A program made the translations under genes and the position numbers. This document shows, in pieces, positions 22,294-33,119 of a stretch of DNA of 64,000 nucleotides. The DNA is from Druceiella hillmani (taxonomy: Eukaryota > Arthropoda > Insecta > Lepidoptera > Hepialidae). Numbering within the stretch: the stretch's first letter is position 1; the number at the start of each line of letters is the position of its first letter. The DNA lies in contig JAYKKI010000006.1 of NCBI GenBank assembly GCA_039881145.1, positions 11,354,501-11,418,500 of the forward strand, read 5' to 3'. Under the pieces are notes generated by a model. It was not told where the DNA came from. It saw only the letters and a program-made list of their open reading frames with translations, and ran no database searches.

Positions 22294-23330
22294 TGGATCA
22301 GATAACACAACTGGAAAATAGAATTCTAAAGTTTTTACAATTCAAAAAGTGCAAGGATGTAGTAACAAGGGCAAAAGTTGAAGTCGATGACGTCACATGG
22401 GACGATCGGGATGTCTAGGCAACAAATTACATTTACAGAGCAATAACAAACATACAGCTAGGATATATAAGTGAAATCGATACAGCTTACGAAATTATTC
22501 AAAAGTTTGATGAGATATACCTCAAGAAGTCAACAGCGTTACAAATAGTGTGCCGACATAACCTCGAAAGTGTCAAATTAAAAAATTATTCAGAGGTAAC
22601 CTTATTCTTTGATGACTTTGAAAAAGCTACAAACGAGCTAAAACTAGCAGGTGCAGCAGTATGAGAACAGAAAAAACTGAATTATATTTTAAAAGCACTA
22701 CCAGAAAATTACAGTTACCATTGGTGGCGTAATAGATGTTTTGCCAGAAGGTCAAAGAACTGTCGATTATCTCAAGAGTAAAATAAAATTTAAAAAGGCA
22801 GAGGATGCGAGTGACACAGTAAATGATACATCAAATGTTTTTCGAGCAAAAGCCAACAAGTCGTCATATCAGAAAAATTGTTTCGGCTGTGGACAGGCTA
22901 CACGCGTTAAAAGAAATTGTCAGGCGTTGGACAGGCGTTAAAAAAAATTGTCATTCCGGAAATGTATATCGTGGTCGAGGACGTGGATTTCCTGGTCATA
23001 TAGGACGTGGATCATATCACCCAAATAAAAGTGTAGAGAACGAGCAAATTATCATCATCCCAGTCATGAAAGTCAAGGTAATAGTTTCCATACTACTATT
23101 ATAAACAATACGTACACAAGTAAAAATGACAAGCCAAACAAAGGACAAATAGAATGGTTACTCGATATACATCCAGTATAGACCCTATTATCAGTACTGA
23201 TGAGTACTTTGATACCTTCGAGGTATTAAATATACCTATAAAGTTAAAATTGGTGACGGAACAATATTAGAAGCTACAAAAGTTGGTAATATTATCTCAA
23301 AGCTCAGTGAATATTAAAAAGGAGCCACCA
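22294..23330 (+). pseudogene. copia-like Gag and protease start, heavily mutated
   Basis: MDQITQLENRIL begins a Gag-like segment with YEIIQKFDEIYLKKSTAL and LNYILKALPENYSYHW, typical of UBN2-type Gag. Stops occur near 22418 and 22664. A zinc knuckle NCFGCGQATRVKRNC keeps CX2C and the last Cys but has Arg where His belongs. IEWLLDI near 23150 and later KLKIGDGTILEATKVGNI resemble copia protease (W-x-L-D and the G-D-G region). Dead copy. Confidence 0.65.
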
Positions 23331-23339
23331 TCTTACCAT

Positions 23340-24030
23340 ATTCTAATATCGGTAAGTAATGCAAATTATAAATCTAAAATATTTGAGAAAATTATTCAAA
23401 TCCTGAGTATATATCAATGATATACATCAAACAAAATAACAAAAATGTTCAGAAGAATTAAAAAGTAGCATCTTCGTTATAACATAATTGGACTTATACA
23501 ACGTGATTGTCACACAACCACTGACAAACTGTCCATGAAAACAACGCTGATAGCCCATAGCATTCCTACGAATAAGCAAGTTGACAGTACTTTAAATAAA
23601 TGTACTTTTGTAAAAAAGGCCGTATGTCGAAAAAATATGAGACGAGTGATCAGAAATTCAAAAATATATGAAAATAATGTAGCAACTATGCATTAGTTAC
23701 TACATTAACAGTAAGTCGCAAAAGTATTGGTCTACCCAAGCAAATTAACGTTTCACTAATAAATATTTATATTATACGAGTACTAGTGATATCAAGTGTA
23801 GCCAATATTATATTTATTGAGAACATTACAGGTTAGAAATAATCAAAGTTGTAAGATGGAACAAGAAAACAACAAAAACAGTCAAGTAAGTCATGTTTCT
23901 ACTTGTCGTGTCGCTTCGTCATATTCTCTTGCGCTGAGGTTTATTAGTTATAACTTGCTATTGTTTGGTGAAAGAATATAAACTATTAAATAAGAATAAA
24001 TTTATTGTATAAACTAAAGATTTTGACCCA
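23340..24030. other. no recognisable gene
   Basis: Possibly decayed copia pol; short phrases do not assemble into a known domain. Nothing else seen. Confidence 0.25.
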
Positions 24031-24033
24031 ATA

Positions 24034-24600
24034 TGAAAGAAAAATGGAAAGAAATTAGTGTAGATCTCAGAAATTTATTCGTAAAATTGAGAGAAGAGAA
24101 ACGAACTTATGGTGAATAGATAGATAGTGAAAATGCGGTTTGCACTGCAATAAATTATAAATAAAATTGAATCAACAAGAACATTGTTAAATAAGCAACG
24201 ATCAGGTAGGCCAAGAAAAATAAATGATCGCGATATTCGTGCTTTACAGAAAAATTTACTTCATGAAAGATTTACTCTAAAAATTTAATGTTAATGAGAG
24301 TTCTTGAACACAATAACAAAAGCTTTTACAGTACTAAGAAATGCGATTTAATATTACGCGAGTGTGTCATGATGAGTAATGTCATATTCGATAAAAAAGA
24401 CTTTAGATAGACTAAGAAGAAAATGTAGGTTTCCTACAATTTCCTCTTTTGTGCGAAAGTATAATGGCAAAATGCCCCAGCGGACAAAAGGTTTTTACTT
24501 ACCAATACTGTTTTATAAAATGCACGCTAACTGCCCTGAACCATTTGTAAAAAGTGATCGCTACAAATACACGTTGTTGTAGTATTGGTCGAATATTATA
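24034..24600 (+). pseudogene. Tc1-like transposase N-terminal fragment
   Basis: MKEKWKEISVDLRNLFVKLR followed by an R-S-G-R-P-R-K-I-N-D-R-D-I-R-A-L-like stretch at 24203-24248 matches the paired-type HTH and GRPR hook of Tc1-like transposases. Frames are broken by several stops, and the catalytic part is not recognisable. The open frame at 24379-24582 overlaps the C-terminal side of this fragment but has no clear motif. Confidence 0.45.
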
Positions 24601-25430
24601 CAAAAATTAATACCAATAAAAAAATCTAATAAGTTCTGAACTCGTTAAAGCTCTTGAAGCTTCAACTCAGTTTATTTGACAAAATTAATAATAACAGAAA
24701 ATATACTAGGAAAATTCGTCTCTTGAAGACTCTGCTACGAATATCTATTAAAATGAATGGATATTGAAATACATTATGTCACTATTGGAGCTAATCTAGT
24801 AAAGGGACAAGCTGAAAAAGACGCAGCGATGGTGGTAAATTTATTAATATGTGAGGTAAATCGTGAGTCAGAATGCTCACGTCAAAACTCTTAAGAGTAA
24901 GTAGATAGACGCCAAAGTGTAGGCGTGTGAAACTTTCCCATTTCAGCGCATATAGTAGGTACAGTCTGTTTCAAAAGTTATATACGACTATAATTCCACA
25001 AAAGGGATTGTGTTTGAGCTGGCGTCAATATCCACCAATATTCAGGACTCTGGAGCAAGAATTATCACAGATAAAGTGTCATTATCTAATAATTTTTCAG
25101 AAGAAAGATCAAGGAATGCAGTAGTATTATTACCAGCAGTATCAAGGAATACAGTAGTATTCGGAATTAGTACCAGCGCATCGAGGACCGCTACAGACTT
25201 ACAAGCTCCTCTTTGAAAACGGTAAAAAATCATTACGTCACAGGTTTTGCGAAAACGTAAGCCCGGACGAAAAGAAAAAAAATCGATGACAAATTACTAA
25301 ACCTACGATAGAGAAATACAAGTTTTGTTCAGTTTGTGCATAGTTAAGATAAATCGTAATTACACATTTTCCAACAGAAAATTAATTTCATCCACTATAC
25401 TTCCCATATTATGAAATAAATGTCTCCATA
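24601..25430. other. no recognisable gene
   Basis: Short open frames at 24927-25233 show no family resemblance and overlap each other on both strands. Confidence 0.3.
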
Positions 25431-25439
25431 ATAAAAAGA

Positions 25440-26005
25440 AATTAATGAAAGAACATGCACAATATGTTTGCTTGACAGCAGAGCGATGGACTTAGCAGTA
25501 ACGGCGTGTTTCCTCAAAAAATATTTTAAGTATGTTTCTATTCTTTTAAATGCACACATTTCAGTGGGTCGCATATCAGTACAACGTTAGCAACAGAACT
25601 TAGAAAAATAGTAGAAGATTGGGATTTAACGAATAAGGTAACTTTTCCGTATCTGACAATGCCCCAAATATACAACTTGCCCTGTTTTTGAACGCATGGG
25701 AAAACTATGGCTGCTACGCGCATAGTATAAATTTAGTAGTCAACGATTAATTTAAATTGGTCGATGATATTGTCAAAAAGGTATCTAAAACTATGAGCTG
25801 TTTTAAAAAAGTGACGTAACCACAGAAAAACTTTTAAAATATAAATCGCAGGCGCAAGGTTTATCGCAGCCAAGGTGCCTTATAACAGTAGTGCCAACTA
25901 GGTGGAATTCAATTGCTATATGGATATTGAAACATTCTTATGAACTACAAGAAGCATTGCGAGCGATAATGCCAAATCTAGAAGTAGGTTTACCAATCAT
26001 AACAT
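25440..26005 (+). pseudogene. ZBED-type hAT transposase core fragment
   Basis: In shifting frames one reads LATELRKIVEDWDLTNKV, then NAPNIQL-like and GCYAHSINLVVND-like words, then PTRWNSIAIWILKHSYELQE near 25900. These are the successive landmarks of ZBED hAT transposases (E-W-x-I region, D-N-A-x-N, C-x-A-H-x-L-N-L, T-R-W-N-S). Several frameshifts and stops. The fragment ends close to the left end of the next transposon. Confidence 0.65.
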
Positions 26006-26367
26006 TAAAGTGTGAGTCCAGATTATATAACAAAACGTGTTATAAAACATAGTCATTTAGCATGTTTTATCAGTGTGGACGATGTTAATAAAACAAAGTT
26101 TTATAGTTATTTAAGATGTTATTATATATCGCACATTGAAAACAAAAATGGCACTATACAAAAAAGTGTCATTTTGGCTTGTAACGACATCTAAAATCTA
26201 TAGGTAAAAACCAATCAGTTACAAAACTCCTGTTTTAATTGTTCGAATAGTTTTCGCTAGATGGTGTTAGTGTAATTTCATACTTTATGGTCGCGGGCAC
26301 GATTGGTGAACAATAAACCGACACTAAACCAGTGACGCACCGGCTGCCAGAAGGAACGTTAGTTCAG

Positions 26368-26861
26368 GTAAGTAAAAAAGTGACGCATTTTGTTTAGTGT
26401 CATTTTTAAATTTATTTTTAGCAAAACTTGCAAACAAAATATAAATTTGTTAGTGGCATTTTTAGTATAGTGTCATTTTTTCATTAATTTATAGTTAAAA
26501 TTGCAAAAAAGAAGAATCCAATACTGACATAATTAGTAAAGTGCCGCTTTTTTACTTAAATATTCCACATAACTATGTTTAAATTAATTATATAAGGGGC
26601 ATATTCTGTTTAGTGTCATTCTTCTGATTTAATTGCCTAATATTAAATTTTGTTGTCATATTGAAGTGTCACTGTTTGGATTATAAAGTGTAGCAATTAT
26701 GATAAAAGATTATTGATTATTTGTGTAAATATTATTTTTGGGTTAGAAAATTTACCGCTGCTCTAAACAATTTAATCAGTGAGGTCTTCATGAGCACACA
26801 ATTTTATTTTTTTATAAATTCCATTTTGTGAATTACTTAACCATTTTTTTTGTATGTTTCA
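26368..26861 (+). other. candidate 5' UTR intron of the Sola-like transposase
   Basis: Donor TTCAG/GTAAGT at 26367/26368 and acceptor TTTGTATGTTTCAG at 26861, nine bases before the ATG. The subterminal AGTGTCATT repeats fall largely within it. Confidence 0.5.
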
Positions 26862-26870
26862 GAAATTATC

Positions 26871-29100
26871 ATGGATCCATCAAAGAGTAGAAGAAAAAGG
26901 ATGTTACAACTAGCGCTTGGGAAGGATAGTAATAACCAAAATGCTGAGCCTCCTCCCACTCCAACCAGCAACCTCGAACAATTTGATACACCCCTTACAA
27001 CACTAACAGCTTCTAATTTAAATATTTTGAATAATTTACCCGAAAATAGTGACAACACCAATCCTTTGCCTACTGAAAATAGTGATGATGGTGACTTTTC
27101 TCCCGCTTCAGATGATGATAAAACGAACTTACCTCCAAAGAACAAACGCCGCCGATCTATTTCAACCTCGTCGTCCAGTTCGTCCTCATCTTCCTCCAGC
27201 TCGTCCTCCTCTTCAAGCTCGTCATCTAATTCTTCTACAATCTCCATTCAAGCTCATCAAAACGCTCATAATAACAAAACTTTTATTAGCAACGTTGATC
27301 TTGCAGAAAGAGATGATGTCGATATGAATCACCAGTTACTTAAAGTAGCAGCAGATAATGATACAGTTACACAAAGAGTTGTTGATACTATTACACAATC
27401 AAATGATGATGCCGTTACACCTTCAAATCTTCAGTTAACTAATCAAAGTGCTCAAGGGAACAGTAATAACATTCAAGGAGAAGAGAATGATAAACTAAAA
27501 AAAAAGAAGGGAAGAAAACCAAGTTGCGCCATCACTGCCAAGAATTTAAGGAATTCAGGCAAAGCATACGTATCGACGTCGAAAACTAAGAAAGTGTTTC
27601 CGGCTAAAATTCTTAAGCAAACTTGTGGTAGTAGATGTCGTCAAAAAATTAGAAGACAAGAGACAAAATCTGTTTGACGCGTATTGGGCTATGGCTTCCT
27701 CAGAAAGACAAAGAGAATTCATAGCTCGTCATATTGAAAACATTCACCCGAAATACCAGTATACAAAAATAGATTCAAACAGAAAGGAAAAAAATGCATT
27801 TTATTTTGAGGTCAATGGTACTAAAACTAGAGTGTACAATTTTTTTCAGAAACACATTGGATATAATAGACAGGTGTATCAGAACAGTAATTAGTAAAAA
27901 AGATTATGGTACTGGTGTTTTAGAAGGAGAAAAAAGAGGAAACATGATAACCATAGAAAATTGTGTAATGATCTGATAGGAGTAAAAACACACATAAATA
28001 GCTCCCTCGAATTGAAAGCCATTATTTGCGTCAGCAAACCATAAGAGAATTTATTGATGGTGGAAAAACCCTTGTAGATTTGCATTTAGACTACAAAAAT
28101 GACTGCATAAGTCGTGGGCTACCCCACGTTAAAGTACATTCGTACCGAAAAATTTTTGATGAAGAATTTAACATTAGTTTCTTCATACCAAAGAAGGACC
28201 AATGTGAACAATGCACAATTTTTAAGCTAGATGAAAATTCTACAAAGGAAGCTTTGAAGGAAAAATATGACCAGCATTTAGCAGAGAAAGAGAAAAGTCG
28301 CGAAGAAAAGGCTAGTGACAAAGAACAAGTGACAGAAAATTTTATAGTGGCATGCAACGACTTACCAAGCCGTAATGACGGTCCCTAAAGGAGAAGTATC
28401 GACCTTCTACTACAAGTCTAAAATAAATTGTCTGAATTTCACTATATCGGAACTGAAGACTGACAGTGTAGAATGTTACTTTTAGGACGAATCTCAGGGC
28501 AACCGTGGAGCTAACGAAATAGGTAGCTGTGTATTGAATTTTCTGCAAAAAAAGTCTGCTTCTGCTGATAAAGATCTTGACATAATTTTTTATTCAGACA
28601 ATTGTTGTAGCCAACAAAAAAAACAGTTTATGATTGGCATGTATATCTATGCGGTAATAAACCTTAAAATAAAATCAATAACCCACAAGTTCTTAATTCG
28701 CGGCCACACTCAAAACGAAGGAGACGCAGTACATTCAATGATTGAAAAGGAGGTAAAAAAATGTCTTAAATCTGGACCCATTTACGTACCTTCTCAATAC
28801 GTATGTGCTATTAGAAATGCTAAAAAACGTGGAAAGTTGTCTGATATAAAAGTCATAAAGATTGAGAAAAATGCACATAACGAAATTCAAATAATGTTCA
28901 AAATCTCTTACTTTGATGATTTCAAAAAACTTGATTTGGCAAAAAGAACATCTAGGAATAGCCGACCTCAAGAACTTAAGCCATTGTATCAGCAAAAATT
29001 GGATATATCCGAAAGAAAGAAAAATGATGTGAAAAGCCTTGTGGGTACGGGATTAATACCTGGATATTACAGACCTTATTATGATAGCATTTTTAATTAA
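26871..29100 (+). pseudogene. transposase of Sola-like type, about 700 codons, broken
   Basis: The ATG at 26871 (MDPSKSRRKRMLQLAL) opens an N-terminal region with a serine run (codons about 100-125) and acidic stretches. Cys-rich CGSRCRQK leads, after a frameshift near 27650, into NLFDAYWAMASSERQREF. Further frame changes follow near 27840 and 27990. PKKDQCEQCTIFKLDEN (zinc-binding-like) precedes a coiled segment and a frame change near 28360. The RNase-H-like core has YSDNCCSQQKKQFM and HKFLIRGHTQNEGDAVHSMI, containing candidate catalytic acidic residues. An in-frame TAG lies near 28484. This protein type is common in arthropods as uncharacterised transposase. Confidence 0.65.
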
Positions 29101-29531
29101 AATTTTATGCTCATGAAGATCTCACTGATTATTAATAATTAATTATTTACAATTTAGAGTAAGTGTAAGTGCAAGATTTAGAGATTATTTTTTTCTTACT
29201 TCGTTTTTGTTTTGTTTATTTTATATTAGTCACTTAAAGGCTGTTTTCATAATAATTTTTTAAGTAATTTTAGTTAGGACTAAAGTTTAATTGAAATATT
29301 GTGATAGTTATCGAGACTGGAGAATAAGACTTTGTTTGCATATTCCAAATAAATAAGTTTCTAAAATACATTTTGTTTTATTTTTCACATTAATTTACTC
29401 CATTCATTAGGTACTAAAATTAATTTAACATGTTTTTAAACAAATATTATATTGGTGATATAAAAACAAAAGTGACACTATACTGAACTTTTTTTTAAAT
29501 CCATTTTTTTCTACAACTTCTAGTTAACTTA

Positions 29532-32367
29532 GGGTAGACTGGGTATGGTTGTGACAATTTTCATTTGATCGCTGCTAATTCTTTAATTATGCTACTAATC
29601 TGAACAAAAACTGTATTATAATGTAGTTTATTCATTGGTTAACGTGTAAATATTTAAGTTATATGTCTAAATAAAATGGTTACTTCATAAAATCTATTTA
29701 AAAAGAAAAGGGAAATTGTCACAACCGACCACACCCCGGGGGCGGTTGTGACAGTGCTGGGGGTCAATAGTGACAATATGAAAATACTGTAAAATGATCA
29801 CCAAACAAAATAAAAATACTCTAAAATAATCACAAAACACTTTAATTAACGCTTTTATTAAGACTCAACAAAAATACTCTATATAATCAAAACACTTTAA
29901 TGTAATCAAAACACTTTAATGAACACTTTTATTTCGGCTCATAGGACTTTTATTCCGACTCATCACAGTTATGACAAATATAATAGCGACTGCCATCTGT
30001 GCAGTTTACATGGGCCCAAAGGTTACACTTTCCTTGACATTTAATCCACTTTTCGCCAGGCCTACTTTCGAAATATGGACCAACGCAGACCAAACAAAAA
30101 TATTCTTCTTCATTGAAGATATCGATGGCGATGTTTTCCTTTTTGTTGCTTTGCCTTTTCCTTTCGGCCCATTAAGATTTTTCTTGATGCGCTTTGCCTT
30201 CGAGCGTTTTTCTTTTGATGTTCTTGCCTGATTGCCTCTTTTTCAGGCGTGTCGGTGTAAATGGTCGACTTCTTGGTTCTGGGTCCTCGAGTCATTCTTT
30301 GGGAAGCCTTTGGAAAGGGCCGAACAATTTCAGGCGAAAAAACTGCTGGTATGGCAGATGTAGATGGCTCAACATTGCTAAAATTTTGGCTTGATGTATT
30401 ATTCAATATAGAAGGTGAAAGTGGTGGAGTTTTATTATTAAGATCGAAGTTGTCAGCTGCAAAATTTTCTCCACTAGGTGCTACATGAGCATCCTCTTGA
30501 GTATCAGGGACTGGTCTGCCTATTTCAGATGATTATGGAACAGGGGAATTCTCTTCAGTGTCTGGTGTGGCAGGAGCATCATTTTCAGGGTTTGGTCTAG
30601 TTCTTCCAGGAGATGGTGCTGCAGAAATATTGCCTTCAGCATCAGGGTGTTGCCTACTTGTTAATGTAGATGAAGCTGCAGGAACGTTCTCTTCCGTGTT
30701 AGGATTTGGACGGTCGGTTACGAAAGACGGGGCAAAATCTATTTCTCCGAATAGATTACGGTTGTATGGATAAATCCCAGTTTTAGTAAAACCAGCCTGA
30801 ATGTTCGCCTGTGTGAGAGCTATGCCTCTGGCATATCAATTTTTATGATACCTGGTATAGCGTAGATTGTCATTGTTTTACCAGGGTGCCTTCTCATCCA
30901 TCCATCGCAAGCAGGGTTTATAGCTTTCTTTAATGGTCCGAAGACAGACCGGTCGAGTCTTATGGGAGCAATGTAGCGGAAATGAAAGCAATGTTATCCC
31001 GTTTTCTTTACTGTAATCTAATGTGTTAATATGAATGTGCGATGAATGATTATCAAGCACGAGTAAAACTCTGTGAGTTAGTGATGCGTTAGAAAATTTC
31101 TTAAAATGTTTAAGAAACTCCAAGAAGGATCCATCTGGCATCTAGCCGGAGGGGTTTGCAGCCCCAACAGATCCGACTGGTCCCTCACAAAGTGGTCTTG
31201 GTAACGAACACGAGGGAAAATAAAAAACGGAGGCATGCAATTTGCCAAAGCATTCACCGCAAAAGCTACCTTCACTAACGTGCCCCGTTCAGCGGAAGTA
31301 ACCGCTCCCACTTGCCGTGTGCCACGTCTTGCAACAACTTTATCAGTTCTTTGGACCGTAGTGACGCCTGTTTCATCTACATTGTAGATATCTTGTGGCT
31401 CGTAAGTATGCCTGTCAATAACGACTTGCAAGTTGTCGTAAAACGTTTTCACATTTGTGCGATTGAAGCTTGTTGCCCTAGAAAGGCTGGTAGCTTGAGC
31501 TACTCGAACAGATAGAGAAGGATTTCTATTCAGGAATGAACGGAACCATTCTTCGCCGGCCATCTCATTCTCAGCCCAAGTAGCAGGTGGCCTTAGGTTA
31601 TATTCAGTTGCAAGCTCAAAAGCCAACTTCCGCACCTCCTTAGGAGCAAGTCCGAAATAAATATCCACGCAACGCTGTAAGTATTTTGACAACTGCTGCT
31701 CTTGTTGTTCCGAAAACACTATTGTGAGCGACATACCCCATGCTAATACTACGGTTTTCACCTTCTGGGATGGCATCGCGTTTACGAACATACCTGAACA
31801 GAGACATGCGATTAACATCGTGCATTTCTGCAGCTCTGCGCAATGAAGTCCCGCGTTTCATTTCATTATAAGCATCTTCATACTGAGACAAGTTACTCTG
31901 TCCTCTTTTAGTCTTTCTCACCCGTTTTCTAGGCATCTAAAACAAAAAACAACAGATTATGTCACAACCGTACCCGGTAAAAATGTCACAATTGTACCCA
32001 GAGGTAATTTTCACAAAAAAAACAATCATGGCGTCAAAACAAAACAACCTACAATAAATGTAATTACTGATATTAAACTGCTAATAGTCGACTTATATCA
32101 ATGAATAACACTCAATACTCTATCAGTATAAATGTGACACCAATTACGAAATAAAAATGAACAAAAAACTTTCTTTTGATGGTCAAAAATCAAAATTGGC
32201 CCCTGCTCACGTACACACTGCGCGGTGGATGGCGCGACACTGTCACACAGGTTCAGACATGCAAGCCGCTCCTCTCTCCCCTTGCACATCCCCCGCTATT
32301 CCCTATAGTTTCGATAATATGACAACTGTCACTACCGTACCCTGGCACAGCCGTACCCAGTCTACCC
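29532..32367 (-). mobile_element. pogo-type DNA transposon 2, 2.8 kb, nested in the Sola-like element
   Basis: Ends are GGGTAGACTGGGTATGG at 29532 and the inverted CCGTACCCAGTCTACCC at 32367, with TA on both sides (29530-29531 and 32368-32369). Internally, TTGTCACAACC/GTGACA words recur near both ends (29555, 29716, 29747, 29770; 31963, 31985), the arrangement of subterminal binding sites. The gene runs on the minus strand. Confidence 0.9.
29950..31936 (-). pseudogene. pogo 2 transposase: psq HTH, DDE, C-terminal PHD-like finger
   Basis: Met at 31936 (MPRKRVRKTKRGQ) starts the psq-type HTH (YEDAYNEMKRGTSLRRAAE). After a frame change near 31700-31640, the Tc5-type HTH and core follow: GEEWFRSFLNRNPSLSVR, YNVDETGVTTVQR (first Asp), PPFFIFPRVRY, and after another change LLVLDNHSSH (second Asp); a third Asp (R-L-D-R-S-V-F-type) is in frame only after a further change near 30960. 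The protein ends EEEYFCLVCVG...KCQGKC...WAHVNC...CHNC, a clean C4HC3 PHD-like finger (about 29955-30100). Stop TAA at 29950-29952. At least three frameshifts. Confidence 0.85.
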
Positions 32368-32574
32368 TATCTAATTTTTATTATAAATTGAAAAAAGATA
32401 GTTTTACTATTATATAAAACTAATAAATAAATATATAAAATTAATAAATAAATATTGCTTGTTCTCAAATTATTATCAAGATATGGGCATAAGAATAATT
32501 TAAAAAACTTAAAACTACTATACTGAAAAAATGAGTTTTTGGTATAATGCCATTTTTGTTTTCAATGTGCGATA

Positions 32575-33119
32575 TGTTATTGAACATGTTATTATATAGA
32601 TATTAATCTACAACAATGTTACATAACACTTGGGCGCGAGTCACATGTGCCGCGGCGCGGCAGTTTTCGGTGAGGATTTGACGAGAATAGACGTATTCAT
32701 ATTCTTTTATTTTTAAAATTAGTTACAAAGATAATACTACATTACTCATAGATTATTATAAAGAGAAATATAGGATTCAACAATTGTAGATTTTAAAGAT
32801 CGCAAAAACATGATGCGTGGAAGGATTCGGCTGTTAAATTTAACCCTACACTCTAGGGTTAAATTTAACAATAAGGGGGTAGTACTACAGGGGTTAATTT
32901 AAATTTAACTCTAGGGCCTAGAGTACTAATAATCGCCTGGGAGGAGGCCTCACTCTCGTTATAATTTCAAATCTTGCTACCTTTGAGGCTCGCGCGCACA
33001 CCTCAACTCAGAAACCCCCGCGACGCGGTGGATATCGGTCGTCCGTCTCGCGGGCTCTTGTGTTTACCGAGTTGTTGGATCGCCTGGGAGGCGATCTTTA
33101 GTATGTATATTATTTACAG
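32575..33119. other. intergenic to 5' region of piggyBac, with palindromes
   Basis: No coding sequence. GC-rich words at 32630-32670 and 32985-33050 contrast with the AT-rich flanks and may be promoter/5' UTR of the following piggyBac. The acceptor-like TTATTTACAG at 33110-33119 directly precedes its ATG. CGCCTGGGAGG occurs twice (32934, 33080) and in variant inverted form (GCCTCCCAAGCG) at 35284. Confidence 0.4.
32833..32869. repeat. perfect 16-bp inverted repeat with 5-bp loop
   Basis: GTTAAATTTAACCCTA, then CACTC, then TAGGGTTAAATTTAAC. Each arm contains TTAACCCTA, the start of piggyBac-type ends next to the TTAA target, so it looks like two piggyBac-like termini head to head. A further CTCTAGGGCCTAGAG palindrome lies at about 32910-32925. 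Confidence 0.8.

Larger units (their letters stand above)
26127..32574 (+). mobile_element. DNA transposon with 33-bp TIRs (Sola-like transposase), interrupted by pogo 2
   Basis: The left end TATCGCACATTGAAAACAAA (26127-26159 in full) is matched in inverted form at 32542-32574 with one difference over 33 bp. AGTGTCATTTTT-like words repeat near the left end (about 26163, 26395, 26466, 26612, 26665) and, inverted, near 29470, suggesting subterminal transposase sites. Target duplication is unclear: TGTTATT lies 3 bp outside the left TIR and directly at the right TIR. Excluding the nested pogo it is about 3.6 kb. The superfamily is inferred from protein style only. Confidence 0.75.

Noticed and set aside
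26837..27247. Minus-strand frame with a long Glu/Asp tract
   Set aside because: It is the antisense of the serine-rich tract in the Sola-like transposase, which has the better coding evidence.
30261..30773. Several + strand Gly/Leu-rich frames
   Set aside because: Antisense shadows of the pogo 2 transposase C-terminal linker.
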